From Benincasa hispida (Eukaryota > Streptophyta > Magnoliopsida > Cucurbitales > Cucurbitaceae), in NCBI RefSeq assembly GCF_009727055.1, contig NC_052351.1, forward strand, positions 55,063,437 to 55,127,436: 64,000 bases of DNA, written 5' to 3'. Below the pieces are notes generated by a model. The model was given only the letters and a program-made list of their open reading frames with translations, was not told the DNA's origin and did not search any database. Shown one piece after another: positions 34,173 through 44,902 of this stretch. Within the stretch, counting starts at the first letter, position 1. The number at the start of each line of letters is the position of its first letter. Made by a program: the position numbers and the translations under genes.

Positions 34173-35080
34173 AATGTACAAGCCACATAATACAATTCGA
34201 AGCATGTAAGACCTAATTTCATTAGACAAAGGACTTAGGTGTGCATGAGAGATAAGAAAAAACTTTAAAAAAACAAGCTAAAAATCATGATCATGCTCTT
34301 CAAACATAATTTCATGCAAATCTAATCACAAAAAGGTTACGTCATCAACTACTCATCATAACAAACCAAGCAAAAGAGCAAGCAAGCAATTCAAGCAATC
34401 ATACATTGTCCGAGCACAGTGCTCAAGGACCCCAAGCTATCACAACATACCCCACCCCCAACTTAAAATGATACATTTTCCCCAATGTGTCTCTAATCTA
34501 AGCTCAAAAACAAACAAAAAAAAAAAAAAAAGATTCAATGGAACAAAAAACCTCCCCTGCTGACTTTTTTGCACACGGGATGGTGGTATGAGGGCTACAG
34601 TTAAATTGATCTTCTTCTTCTTTTAGGGAAAAGGAAGATAACCTACAAAAGAAAAATAATAAGCTAAGCTAGGAAAGTAGTAAAGGAAAATAGTAAAATG
34701 TTTTCACTTGATTCCATCTAGAAAGGACAAATTTTTAATATCGGTTGCTCGACATGACCTATCCTTTGTCAAGGTACAAAAAAAATCTCGTATTTCTCTG
34801 GTCTCTTCTTGAATGAGTCAATATAACCCGGTAAGGCTATAAGACTCTTCATCATTCCCTGAAGAGAACCAGATAGATCCAATTTGTATATATATATTTT
34901 TTTTTTTTTTGTATATGGAAAAAAAAGGGAAAAAAAAGAAAAATCAAATGACCAAATGACTCCAAAGAATCTAAAGAAAGAAAAGACGCAACAAACTCGT
35001 GGGGCCTAGGGAGCAGAATTCAAAAATATACAAAATACCAGGAGTTAGAACAGGGTGAGGTCTTTCGACCTCTAACTCTA
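34173..35080 (-). other. Minus gypsy internal noncoding region
   Basis: Low-complexity and A/T-run-rich. It contains a second polypurine module (complement TTTTAAGTTGGGGGTGGGG) at about 34445-34464. No gene is seen. Confidence 0.5.
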
Positions 35081-36006
35081 TCACCTAGATGTTGTCTGGT
35101 TTAGACTCGAATCCTCCTTAGTCTTACAAACTTGCAAGCATGAAGTGACATCCTCATCATCACTGAAGTAATAGCACTCCATGAAAATTCGGCCTCCAAG
35201 GTATAGACAACGGGCTGCTGGTAAGCTCTCCAATCTTTGCACAATCTCTGTCAGCTGGGCAACATGGTCGATCATGCTTTGCAGCTAAGCTTGAACATCC
35301 TACTGAAACCGAAGAAAGCTATTAGCAAGTTTTAGATTTTAAGAACTCCAAAGTCATACCTGGGCACGAATCTCCAAGAAGTGGTTCCTCTCCCTCTACA
35401 TATCAACGTAGACTACCTCATGCTTCTGAGCCTTTGGGAAATCCGAGGAATAGTCTGGCACCTGCTCTTCATCCTCTCAACTGAAGTTGCAAGTTGAGCA
35501 ACAAGGTCACTCAGACTTTACAAGTTAGTTTTAGCCTTTGCCTCGGGGCAAAGACTCTTCTGCTAGAAGAGCTCGAACTCATGCTGCCTACGGAGGTTGT
35601 CCTGCTGAAGCTCAAAAGTGCAATCAGCAAGCTTCATAACCAAAGCCTCTAAATACCTACTTGACCTTGAAGATGAGCATGATTCGACTGGTGTGGTACT
35701 ATGAAATCTCGACTGTCGAAGCTCTGCTGCCATCCTGAAGTATCTATGGTCAATGGACTCCTCCCACCAAGAATGGTGAGGCTCGTAGTCCAAATGATTA
35801 TAATACCCCTCCTCGGAATGACCATCTAGTACTAGACTCCACTGCAACCTCGGGCCTGCTGCCTCTACTTGCTGTGAACTCCACTCCATCACGTGGCCAA
35901 CCAAGGTGGTCGACTCAAGAATGTGGCGGTCAGTTCCATTTATCTCGTCGTGAAGACCTGCAACACAGCTTTCGCACGTCCAAGATTGATTTGCAAATCC
36001 TATCAT
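35081..36006 (-). pseudogene. Gag-like ORF remnants
   Basis: The 147-residue frame at 35563-36006 reads SWTCESC near its N-terminus, HDEINGTDRHILESTTLVGH and a C-terminal LADCTFELQQDNLRRQHEFE that looks like coiled coil. A stop and frameshifts follow. The 64-residue frame at 35081-35275 starts MIDHVAQLTEIVQRLE and ends near an acidic DDEDVTS. Position next to the primer site and the CxxC-plus-coiled-coil composition suggest the C-terminal half of an Athila/Tat-like gag. I recognise no enzyme domain. Assignment is by context more than by sequence. Confidence 0.5.
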
Positions 36007-36095
36007 GCTTAACTAACACAAAAAGAAAACAAATCAAAGCAAAAGAAACTTTAACTAAAAACTAACTAAGAAGAACTAATTGGCTTCCTCGGAAA

Positions 36096-36112
36096 TGGTG
36101 CCAATTTGCTAA
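36096..36112 (-). other. Minus gypsy primer binding site
   Basis: The complement reads TGGCACCATTTCCGAGG close to the end of the LTR. It is related to the element A site (TGGCACCGTTGCCGAGG). Confidence 0.65.
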
Positions 36113-36955
36113 CTCGGAATTTATCATTGTCCATAAACCCTTGCTAGTCAAATAATATTTATAAATCACCAAACGAACTACTTATACTAATTGGTAATAC
36201 AAGCAACAAGTCCAGGGTTAAACCATAGGGAAGTGCGGAAGATTAGTTCATCAAAGCTCATTTTTAGTTAAAGTGGTAAAATAGGGGGACTTGGTGTGGA
36301 TTGGATAAATAGAAATGCATAAAACAAATAAAATGTAATGAAACTAAAAGATAGAAATGTAATTAACTACGACATTCTAGCTTAGTGAAATGGAATGGAC
36401 CAATGAAATTCTTGTTCACCGAGCTATTTATATGCAATTTTAGTTTCTTGACTATGCCTAGCCCAACCAATCAATGGTCCTAATTACCTAATTAATCGAA
36501 ATGCATAGAAAATGAATTTGCTCCATACAAATTGATAAATCGGATTAAGTTTTAGGGATAACGCTAGGATGAGTGCTCGACTTCCAACGTTTAATCAAAC
36601 ATTCAATGTGGTTTCTCTCTAGGTTGATAGGAGCAACACTATTCATTTTAGGCAATAAATTGCAAGCCTAACTAACCTATTGCTTCCTTTGAGATTAAAC
36701 TATAATTATATGTCACATATTATAAGCCAATCTCTAAGCATTCAAATTACATAACAAATTATTGGTTGTCAATCAATAATAAAATTATGCAATTATAAAA
36801 ACAAAATTGAGATTGAAACCCATATACAAGGATATATAAATTAAATTCAAATAGAACTCCCAAAAATTACATTATTCCAAACCCCTAAACTAGAGAGCTA
36901 GGTCTTACCTTCCTATGGAGATGAAGAAGAGAAGAACCCGGCAATGTCTTCATTC
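36113..36955 (-). repeat. Minus gypsy 5' LTR, truncated
   Basis: Carries the conserved LTR block complement at about 36208-36230 ('agtccagggttaaacc') and the 350-bp segment shared with the 3' LTR. It ends abruptly at 36955, where a plus-strand LTR fragment begins, so its own start is lost. Confidence 0.7.
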
Positions 36956-37247
36956 TTTACTTTTCCTGCACTTTTACTTCCTTGCACTTTAATTTTTTGC
37001 AATCTACATTCTCGCATTTTATTTTTCTGTCAATCCAAACCACAACCCCCCCCCCCCCCCCCCCCCCCGATTTTTACTGCTTTCCATAGACATTTAACTT
37101 AGAGAAGTTCTATATTAAGCTCCCTATGGTTTTACCCCTAACTTGTTGCTTGTGCTACTCAATAGTATAAGTAGTTGGTTCAATGAGTTATAAATTTTAT
37201 TTGATTGTTAGATAGTGGTTTACAACACCCATTCTCTGGTCTGGTCA
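36956..37247 (+). repeat. Plus gypsy 5' LTR, 3' part
   Basis: Matches 42405-42488 plus 44501-44731 (TTACTTTTCCTGCACTT, then a C-run, then ATTTTTACTGCTTT, AACTTAGAGAAGTTCTATA). A run of 23 C at 37046-37068 corresponds to a run of 11 C in the 3' copy. Confidence 0.75.
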
Positions 37248-37250
37248 AAT

Positions 37251-37270
37251 TGGCATCGTTTCTAGGGAAC
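37251..37270 (+). other. Plus gypsy primer binding site
   Basis: TGGCATCGTTTCTAGGGAAC, three bases after the LTR end. It is related to the element B site (TGGCATCGTTGCCAGGG). Confidence 0.65.
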
Positions 37271-37937
37271 CAATCAATGTATCTTTGTTAAATTTGTCTT
37301 GTAAACTTTAAAAACCTCAAAAAGATTTTTCTTTTCCTTTGTGTCTACTTGTTTTATCATAGCAGATGATTGAAGTGTCCATAACACGTTTCTTACAGGG
37401 CAAGCAGCTCAACGAGAAATTTGTGAGCTTAGAAGTCAAGTATCTGAGCTAACCTCTCCTTTTTTAGATTTGTTTGCTAGGCGCTCGCATATTGTGGAGA
37501 CATGCCAAGCTTTCTCACTTCAAGGTCATCGATACGAAGCATGTCTTCAGCTACTGCATGGCCCTGTGCGTGATGCTTGTCCCACTTTAGAGTTGCCTAG
37601 CCCGATCTCAACATCGATGCATGCTCGTTCTGTCCACTCAGGTAAGTCTCTAAAGGAACAGTTAGGGAGCTTTCTAACCGATCTTTTGAGTTTTCATATG
37701 AAAACTTCCATAGGCAATAGGAGTTCTCAAGCTTTCAGTAAGACAGCTCTATTCTGGATCTAAGCCTAGAACAGATTTTTAGAGTCTAAGTGACCTGGTT
37801 GTTCAGATGACTGAATTAGTTGGGAGACAATGAGATATTGTTGCAACCATTCTTTAAGACTACCAAGTTGAGTAGAAGTGAGGTAACTAACATCGACCGT
37901 CATGTTAAGTAGCTGATTCTTCAGACTTTAGGCCAAG
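37271..37937 (+). pseudogene. Plus gypsy internal, possible gag remnant
   Basis: The frame at 37470-37763 (MFARRSHIVETCQAFSLQGH...) follows the primer site and ends at a solo LTR insertion. No conserved domain is recognised. It could be part of a degenerate gag. Confidence in any coding role is low. Confidence 0.3.
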
Positions 37938-39345
37938 TGATAACTTGTAGAAATATAAGTTATTGTCTCTCAAAAGTTGGAACAATTGGGATTCTTAATG
38001 ATAAAAACTTATTCGTCTTAAAGGAAAACTTATGGAATCCCTCAAAAACTACTAGCCTTTACAAAAACATTTTTTTTTATAAAACTGTGTCACTAATGCA
38101 TCTTATCACAGGATTTCAATAAAATTCGCTAAGTGTCGCAACAGCCAATGCAAAGATATGCATCTAAGGGATTCCAATCCAGAGAAGATACATTGCTTCG
38201 TGTTGTTCCTGTCAAATCACCAGTTGCAAGTATGGGTATTTGAATGTCGGCGTCTAAAAAGCAACTGAAATGGCATGCGACTGACCAGGGCATGGAAATT
38301 AATGTTGTCATATTACAAGTTTCATAGTAAAAACAACTATAAATAGGAAGACTTGCAACTGAAGAAGAGGAGCATAACATAGATAGAGCATTTTAGAGCT
38401 TAGATTATAGTTTTTCTACTGCTGCAAGAAGAACACAGGAGGAAAAGACCATTGCGATTGCTGATCAAGAAGAATTGTAGAAGAACCAGCTCGAGAGAGA
38501 ATTCTTCTTCATTTCTTTAACAAGTTGGTTGTACACACATTAAAATCAAGCCAAAGAGGACAAGAGATTGTACTCTGTGGCTTGACTCTTTTCTTTTCAC
38601 TTCATTTTCATTTATCATCTCACGCGATTAAGTGTTGTCATTGTAAAGACAATTTCGTTCATTATAAAATCGTGCATTTGATCCATCACTTTTTCTTCTG
38701 CTTACATTCTATTGTGTTAAATGCATTTGTGACTTTCTGCATGCTTAATTTCTAAAGCTTAATCATTTTGATCATCTGGTTGAAGTTATCTCAGCTAAAA
38801 CCATTCGAGAGAATAGGATAGCTAGAAATGCATTGCGTCAGAACGCACAGTAACTTTAAAGATAAAAATATTTGTGTTTCACTGCTTTATGTAACCAACA
38901 CATGCACCCTAGAAATAGGAACATGTGACATTCGGATTGAGAAATGTTGACTAATTAGATAAACAGAAACCTAACGCATATATACATTTGGATTGTAAAT
39001 AAGCATCTCTCCTCTTCATCTTTACCCATACTCTTACACGTGTTTATCTTACTTGGATCAACGCATACCTCTATCACTTAGCACAATTATTTCATTACCC
39101 TGTATTTCACTTGAACTCTTGTGCCTTCTTGTATACATGCAGTAAAATTAGTGTAGATAAAACTCCAACATTTATTTAGATCCCTTCTGCATCTGCTGCA
39201 ACGCAAGGTCTTCGTTAGTCTAGCTAAATCCTTATGTTCAACCCTGAACATACCAGGAACTTGAATTAGATTTATACTTGGATCTGACTTAAGAAAAGCT
39301 TGTACCCATTAGAGAGAGAGTGTAACGCATCCCACAAACGCATCA
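37938..39345 (+). repeat. Athila-like solo LTR
   Basis: About 1.41 kb, beginning TGATAACTTGTAGAAATA exactly like element A's LTR and ending ACAAACGCATCA. A TATA box (CTATAAATAGG) is at 38338-38348 and the conserved block 'gttcaaccctgaacataccagg' near 39235. It interrupts the plus gypsy element. The flanking 5-mers CCAAG and CCCAA do not match exactly, so the right end may be shifted. Confidence 0.7.
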
Positions 39346-40880
39346 CCCAATCTTCTCACTTAGAGAAGAAATTCACCATTCATCTTCATTCACATCAATC
39401 TTGTCTTCCATCTTCATTTATAATACACTCCTAGCGCACATCACGAATGATGAACACCAAGGTATGATGTTGGATTCTTTAATGTATGAACTTGCTAATT
39501 GTTCTTCTCAGTATGAGCAGGAGTCCATTGAGTCTAACATGTAGACCCAACCCCCCTACAAGTTGAGGATGACCCAGACCCTTAGCTTGTAGATTCTGTG
39601 CCCACACTAGAGAACCAACCAAAGCCATCCACCACTTATACTATTAAGATTGAGTTTATTTAGGGGTTATGTTTGTCAAGCGATGATGAGGTTTCATACA
39701 CCCTACCATGCCAAGAACAAGTATGTGAGGTTAAGTATGACCCCATGCTTCATCTTAAGGAGTCCCAGGTGAAAGAGTTAGATGCTACAAAGCCTCGTTC
39801 TTTTCTTCCCTCTAACATCTCTTTTATTTTTAATATTTCTATTCTTTTTCACATGAGTGAGTCTTTATTTTCAGCCCAGTCTGTCCTTGAGTCTTTTATT
39901 TTATTTCCTTTTCCTTTTAAAAAATTAAAAATCCAAAAAGACTTGTTTGGTGCCTTTCAAATGCATTAGCACTTGTTGGAATTTGAAGGCTTTATCAACT
40001 CAAGAAAGAAAGGTCTAGAGAAGTACGACAATTTTACGTGCCCTGATAGGCGAATATGGTCGAGCAAGAAACCTTAAAAAAATTTCGACCTGGAGGTAAC
40101 CGTGATTTTAAATTACTTGATTTCTAGTTTAGTTATTTATGCTTTTGTAGTGAATTAGATTTTTGTTTTCTCTTCCTTAGGTATCAGAAGGAAAAGGAAA
40201 AGGTTTGGTGAAGATACAACACCACCATCTCGTGTGCATCAGTTTTCAGGGAACATTTTTTGTTTTCCTTTTATTTTGTCCTTGCTTTTACTGTTTTATA
40301 CATTATGTACGTTCTGAAAGTTGGAGTGGGTTGGTTTTGCTTGCTTTTGTGTTGATGCATGGCAGTCCTTGAGCATCTGAGCTCGAACTTATGTGATTTT
40401 ATATGCTTGTTTGCTTTGTTGCTTCTACACATTATTAGGATCGTTGATGATACACTCATTTAGGATATTGCATGTATGAGATAATGTAGGAAGAAAATAA
40501 GCATCATTTTTTAGCCTTTTTTTAAAAGAAATCTTCTATCTCTCATGCACACTCGAGTTCTTTCCCTATCTATCCTAGGTCTTTTGCATGTTTAGAGTAG
40601 CATTATATGACCTAGATGTTTGTTTTCACCCCAAAAGGCCTTAGTGATAGGATTAAACTCTCCTAAACATCAATTTAATAATGCGTGCACAAGGAACTAA
40701 CCAACCAATTTTTCCACTTATCTAAAAAAATAGAAACAAAAAATTAAAAAAAAAAATGGAGAAAGAATAAGGAGAGGTTTGCTCTATTTTTTTAGGAGCA
40801 TGATTAACCTGGGGTGACTATGACACCTAGAGTTTCCCTCTGAGCTTCCTGAGAAATGAGCAAGCTTAGCCACCTTTGAA
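39346..40880 (+). other. Plus gypsy internal remnant
   Basis: Contains a frame at 39673-39969 (SSDDEVSYTLPCQEQVCEVK...) with no recognised domain, perhaps the linker downstream of a lost protease. Up to 40880 it is otherwise stop-rich and T-rich noncoding DNA. Confidence 0.35.
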
Positions 40881-40896
40881 GGAATTCGACCCATAG

Positions 40897-40933
40897 TTGG
40901 ATGTCATTCTCGTAACCCGGGTGGACAAGCCAA
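40897..40933 (+). other. Conserved 3' hairpin, copy 4
   Basis: TTGG/CCAA with inner helix TGTC/GACA (the loop-closing A-G does not pair) and a 16-nt loop. The flanks CATAG and AATGAA are conserved. It lies about 420 bp upstream of the polypurine tract. Confidence 0.6.
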
Positions 40934-41346
40934 AATGAACACAGTCTTTCTAGATTAGATTTCCTCTCTAATTGCTGAGAAAAAAAAAAAGAGAGAATCA
41001 AAGAAGAGAAATTGATAAGGAAGATCTGAAGTTGGTTTCCCTTATTACATGTCATTGCCAAATGATATTTCGAGCCAGTGTAGGGAAAAACGAACGGAAG
41101 GTTTTATAAACCTAGTCCGGTCTTTGCTTAGACTTAGGTAGTATGGCTTTCAACTCACTTATGCATGAATAGGTTTGAAGAGAGCTTTCCTAAATTGTCT
41201 CAATTGATTGTTTATCTTTGGAGTACATTGTTGATTGCATGGATGATCTTGATAGAATGTTAAAACATGAGTAACGAGCCTCATAACTAAGCAAACATAT
41301 TATTTGGTGACTATTTGTCTATCTCTACCTTGCTCAGGACGACCAA

Positions 41347-41365
41347 GAATTAAGTCAAGGGTGTT
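41347..41365 (+). other. Plus gypsy polypurine tract
   Basis: AATTAAGTCAAGGGTGTT precedes TGATAGCACC, with CAGGACGACCAAG upstream as in the other elements. The purine run is weaker than usual because of a C. Confidence 0.7.
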
Positions 41366-42488
41366 TGATAGCACCATAAAAGTGCTGATTTTCTTAGTTT
41401 AATTCAAGGTCGTTATGGGATTTTATGTGTTTATTATGCTATTTTATAAACAATTGGGCAACTAAGAGACAATACGGACCATCAGAGCCGAAATGGGACG
41501 AAAATGAGTCAAAACGAAGCTCCGAAGCATCAACCATGAAAAGGAGAAGGAAAATGACCCAATCTGCCCCTTACAAAGAACAGTTATGCTACGCTCGGTG
41601 CGCTAAGGCAGTAGTATGTAAAGTAAGAAGCACCGTGACGTTCCAAACATTAATGAAAAGGTAGCTCCCCGCTCGGGCGTTTGCATCGAGAGAGTACATC
41701 AGTGAGTGCAGCGGCACTAGAGGCTAGCGCTACGATAAGAGCGCTGCTACGCCCTACCTAATGCCTTTGTGCTAGGCTAAATTCTATAAATACGACAGTT
41801 TTTTAAGGCAAAAAGTGTGATCCGATTTCTGATTTTTGGCAGCCCCCACACAATTTTCTCCTCTTTTCTTCACCTTTCCTCTGTAACTCTTCATTCTTAG
41901 ACAAATTTGATGATTGTAAACCTTATCTTGGATCGATTTTGTGGCTAAGGTATGTAGCTAGATTAGGTCTAGGTAAAATCGATGGATCTATTGTGAGGAT
42001 TTTGATTTATATCTATGTTTCTCTTTGATTTGTTGTGGATCTTGAATGTATTTAAATTTCTATGCTTAGATTTATGATTGGATTGATCACCTATCATATC
42101 TTTTTTGTTAGGCTAGAGATGAATGCATCGTTGTGTATGAATCACATTAGGGAAAAAAATACTAAATTGACTAGAGCAATTATTTTTGTGGCATTGCATT
42201 TTATTCAAGAATACAATCGATTAGTATCTAGGTCTTTTTCCATTTATTGTCTGTCTTAGTGATAACTTGCTAAATGTCTATAGACTAATTGAGTCGTAAA
42301 TAGGATAAATGTAAGATTTCTATGGGCGTTGGAATCCAAATTACCTTAGTAATCCTATGATCAATCTAACATTAGGTGGATCCTAAGTTCTCAGCTAGGG
42401 GTTTCATTACTTTTCCTGCACTTCTACTTTCTTGCACTTTAATTTTCCGCAATCTACATTCTCACTTCCTTTCAATCCAAAACACAAC
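41366..42488 (+). repeat. Plus gypsy 3' LTR, first part
   Basis: Starts TGATAGCACCATAAAAGTGC. U3 includes a GC-rich segment with repeated GCTACG/CGCTA text (about 41585-41760) and a TATA-like TCTATAAATACG at about 41785. It is interrupted after CCAAAACACAAC at 42488 by a solo LTR and resumes at 44502. Confidence 0.78.
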
Positions 42489-44496
42489 TGGTAACGAAAA
42501 ATTGGGAACGCGATATTGCGCGATGCATGTCTTAGGTTATGCGTTGGCTCTCATGCGTTGGTGGTCATGCGTTGGAATGAAATATATGCGTTGATCTCAT
42601 ATGCAATTACCATGCATTCTTGTCACAAGTTTTCTTGCACTCTCGCCAAGTATAACAAGAACGTAAGTTTCTCGGATGATCCGAGGTCTAAGGCAGGGAC
42701 TTATAGCTAAATGGTATGCGGTGTAATGTATGCAGCGAATGAATAAAAGAATGACGAGGGTGATAAGCTAAGCACTACTCCTACTTCTATCTAACAGAAA
42801 ATGCATTGGAAGTATGACTGAGAGGTAGAGACATGGCAACTGTTAAAGTGTAGTAAAATGCATGGAAGAATAGATGAAAAGGTGGGGTGTCTTCACTGCA
42901 ACACTAAGCTTGACCGCAAGGGCAACCCCAGCCAATGCAAGCTATGCGATCATGCTATACACACTTGTCATAGACGCATGCAATGTATATGCGATAGTGT
43001 CTAGAAGCCTATTTCTAAGCCTCCATATTCCCGCTCACGTGCTCTCACACATAAGCGAGATGACCGCATACCACCATATCCTACTTAAAGGGTGCATGCA
43101 CTGTGTAGTAGCAAATAGAGCTTATTCCTAAGTTCCCCATTCTTGCTTATGGATCCAATTCGCTCTCCCAAGACTTAGATTTGGTTTTTAGACTACTCTC
43201 CCAAGTATGCCTAAATGATGAATGATGCGCTCATAAGACAAGGTAATCGCATAAATCTAACTGACGTAACATTATTCCTATCCCTAGTGAACACTTACTT
43301 ACATTGCTTAATGCGTTCAACTACTTACCCTCCCGGGCAGTCGGTTGCTGATGATTCTACTCATAGACAAGCATCGTGTCTGCTTATAAACAAGCATTGC
43401 TACAGCTTCACACTAAGCAAATAAGGTTTTCTCACAACACTCGCGCAACGCACACCTCCCAGTGGTTTGCTACATGCTTCATATTCCTATGTCGCATGAT
43501 TAAGTATGTGATACTCTAACAATATTACTTAGTGATGCAATGAAAGTAAGGGATACTAAGTAAATGAAGATGGAGATGGAATCGAAGGAAATATAGAAAT
43601 GCATTGATCACAAAATGTATTAATTCCTTAAAACAAAATATAATACAATACAAAGAAAGAAGAGAAATGGAGGGCCAGCTGAAAGCAATGTCTTGCTTTC
43701 AGCAGATGTGTGTCAAGGCTACAGGTGGTGCCATGGATGGGCGGTGGAGTAGACTCTCTCGAGCTCTAACTCCAGCGAAGGCTCCGATCGTCACTCGAAA
43801 TGGATGAAGGAGATGAAGAACTCTCAAAGCTATCTTCTCACGCTTTCGTCTGGATCACAAGGATCCACCGCGAAGGTAGAAACTTGGATAATTTGAAATT
43901 CTGCTCCATGGCTTCTATTTATAAAGCTTGATCATCGACAACATTAATGGACCTACTCTGAATCTGACACTCACGGCATGATGGTCCTTTTCTGAATCTC
44001 TGCTGCTAACGGTGTGGTAGTGGAAATGTCAACGTCATCTTTTGATACTCCCAAGGTATGCGTTCATGTTTGCATTCCACCAACCTTGCGTTCATCCCTC
44101 TATTATTGTTATTATTCTGTAGCCACAATCTTCTCTGCGATGACCACATTCGCTTGATGGCCGCAACTTCTATGCGATGGATGCATGCGGTTAATGCCAC
44201 AACATCCATGCGTCGAACGTATGTGCTCGCCTTTGCGATGGAGAGATTCCCGCGCATGCGGTCGTCTTTCCGATAGCCAGGCTTCTGTGTATACGACCGC
44301 TTCCTACGTTAGCTACAAAGATAGACAATTGAATACATAATAACGCATAATAGTGAGTTAGCCGAGATTCTTAATGCCAATAGGTGCAAACTCGTTTTCT
44401 CATGAATTCCTAACATATTTGCCACATATTCTACTTAACAGCCCTCATAATTCTAAATAAAAGGCCTATAATGACGTGCATTTCTGCCCGTCATCA
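42489..44496 (-). repeat. Athila-like solo LTR with exact TSD
   Basis: 2,008 bp on the minus strand: complement starts TGATGACGGGCAGAAATG and ends CGTTACCA. ACAAC flanks it on both sides (42484-42488 and 44497-44501). A TATA box complement is at about 43915-43923 and the conserved LTR block at about 42665-42695. Its ORFs on either strand are incidental. Inserted into the 3' LTR of the plus gypsy element. Confidence 0.9.
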
Positions 44497-44501
44497 ACAA
44501 C

Positions 44502-44731
44502 CCCCCCCCCCATTTTTACTGCTTTACATATATCGATTTAACTTAGAGAAGTTCTATAATAGGTTCTCAGTGGTTCAACCACGGACTTGCTGCTTATGCT
44601 ACTCAGTAGTATAAAAGGCACCCTTTTCTTTGAATTTCCACTCTTTCTTGCAAGTTTCGATGGATTAAATTTTATTTGATTATCGGAGAGTGGTTTAGAT
44701 GACCATTCTACGATTTGATCAATCTTCTTCG
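44502..44731 (+). repeat. Plus gypsy 3' LTR, resumed part
   Basis: C-run then ATTTTTACTGCTTTA and AACTTAGAGAAGTTCTATA, matching 37046-37247. It ends near 'acgatttgatca'. Confidence 0.75.
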
Positions 44732-44734
44732 AGT

Positions 44735-44845
44735 ATATGAGGTATGAGAGGAATTTAATAGATCTTCTCACCAAAGGCCTAACACGGAGAGTAATTTTAG
44801 AATCTTCAAAAAGTATGAGACTTAAACCCTTATTGTGATCCATAG
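44735..44845 (+). pseudogene. Copia RNase H C-terminal scrap
   Basis: The + strand frame reads RNLIDLLTKGLTRRVILESS then KSMRLKP and a stop. This is the recognisable extreme C-terminus of a copia RNase H (DLLTKGL and SS..M.LKP positions). Only about 35 codons survive, at the junction between a gypsy LTR and the Athila LTR that starts at 44903. Confidence 0.75.
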
Positions 44846-44902
44846 CTCTTTTATTTGGGTGGTCCATTGTGATAAACTTGATGGATAGTTTGGAAATTCA
44901 TC

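Larger units (their letters stand above)
30210..36955 (-). mobile_element. Gag-only gypsy-like element, minus strand
   Basis: 3' LTR ending at 31034 (complement starts TGATAGCAC), polypurine tract, internal region, gag-like ORFs near 35081-36006, primer site near 36096-36112, and the 3' part of the 5' LTR to 36955. About 350 bp of the LTR (30225-30575) is repeated at 36605-36955. Without the copia LTR inserted at 32020-34172 the internal region is only about 2.9 kb. I find no RT, RNase H or integrase, so it looks like a non-autonomous derivative. Confidence 0.7.
36956..44731 (+). mobile_element. Gypsy-like element, plus strand, no pol
   Basis: The 3' part of a 5' LTR (36956-37247), a primer site (37251), an internal region with short gag-like or linker frames, a polypurine tract (about 41350-41365) and a 3' LTR (41366-44731) interrupted by a solo LTR. 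LTR start TGATAGCACC and layout parallel the minus-strand element on its left, but the two are diverged. No RT, RNase H or integrase is found in the roughly 2.7 kb of own internal sequence. Confidence 0.68.

Noticed and set aside
37046..37068. Run of 23 C as pure sequencing error
   Set aside because: The sister LTR copy has a C-run (11) at the same place, so a C-tract is native. Only its length is doubtful.
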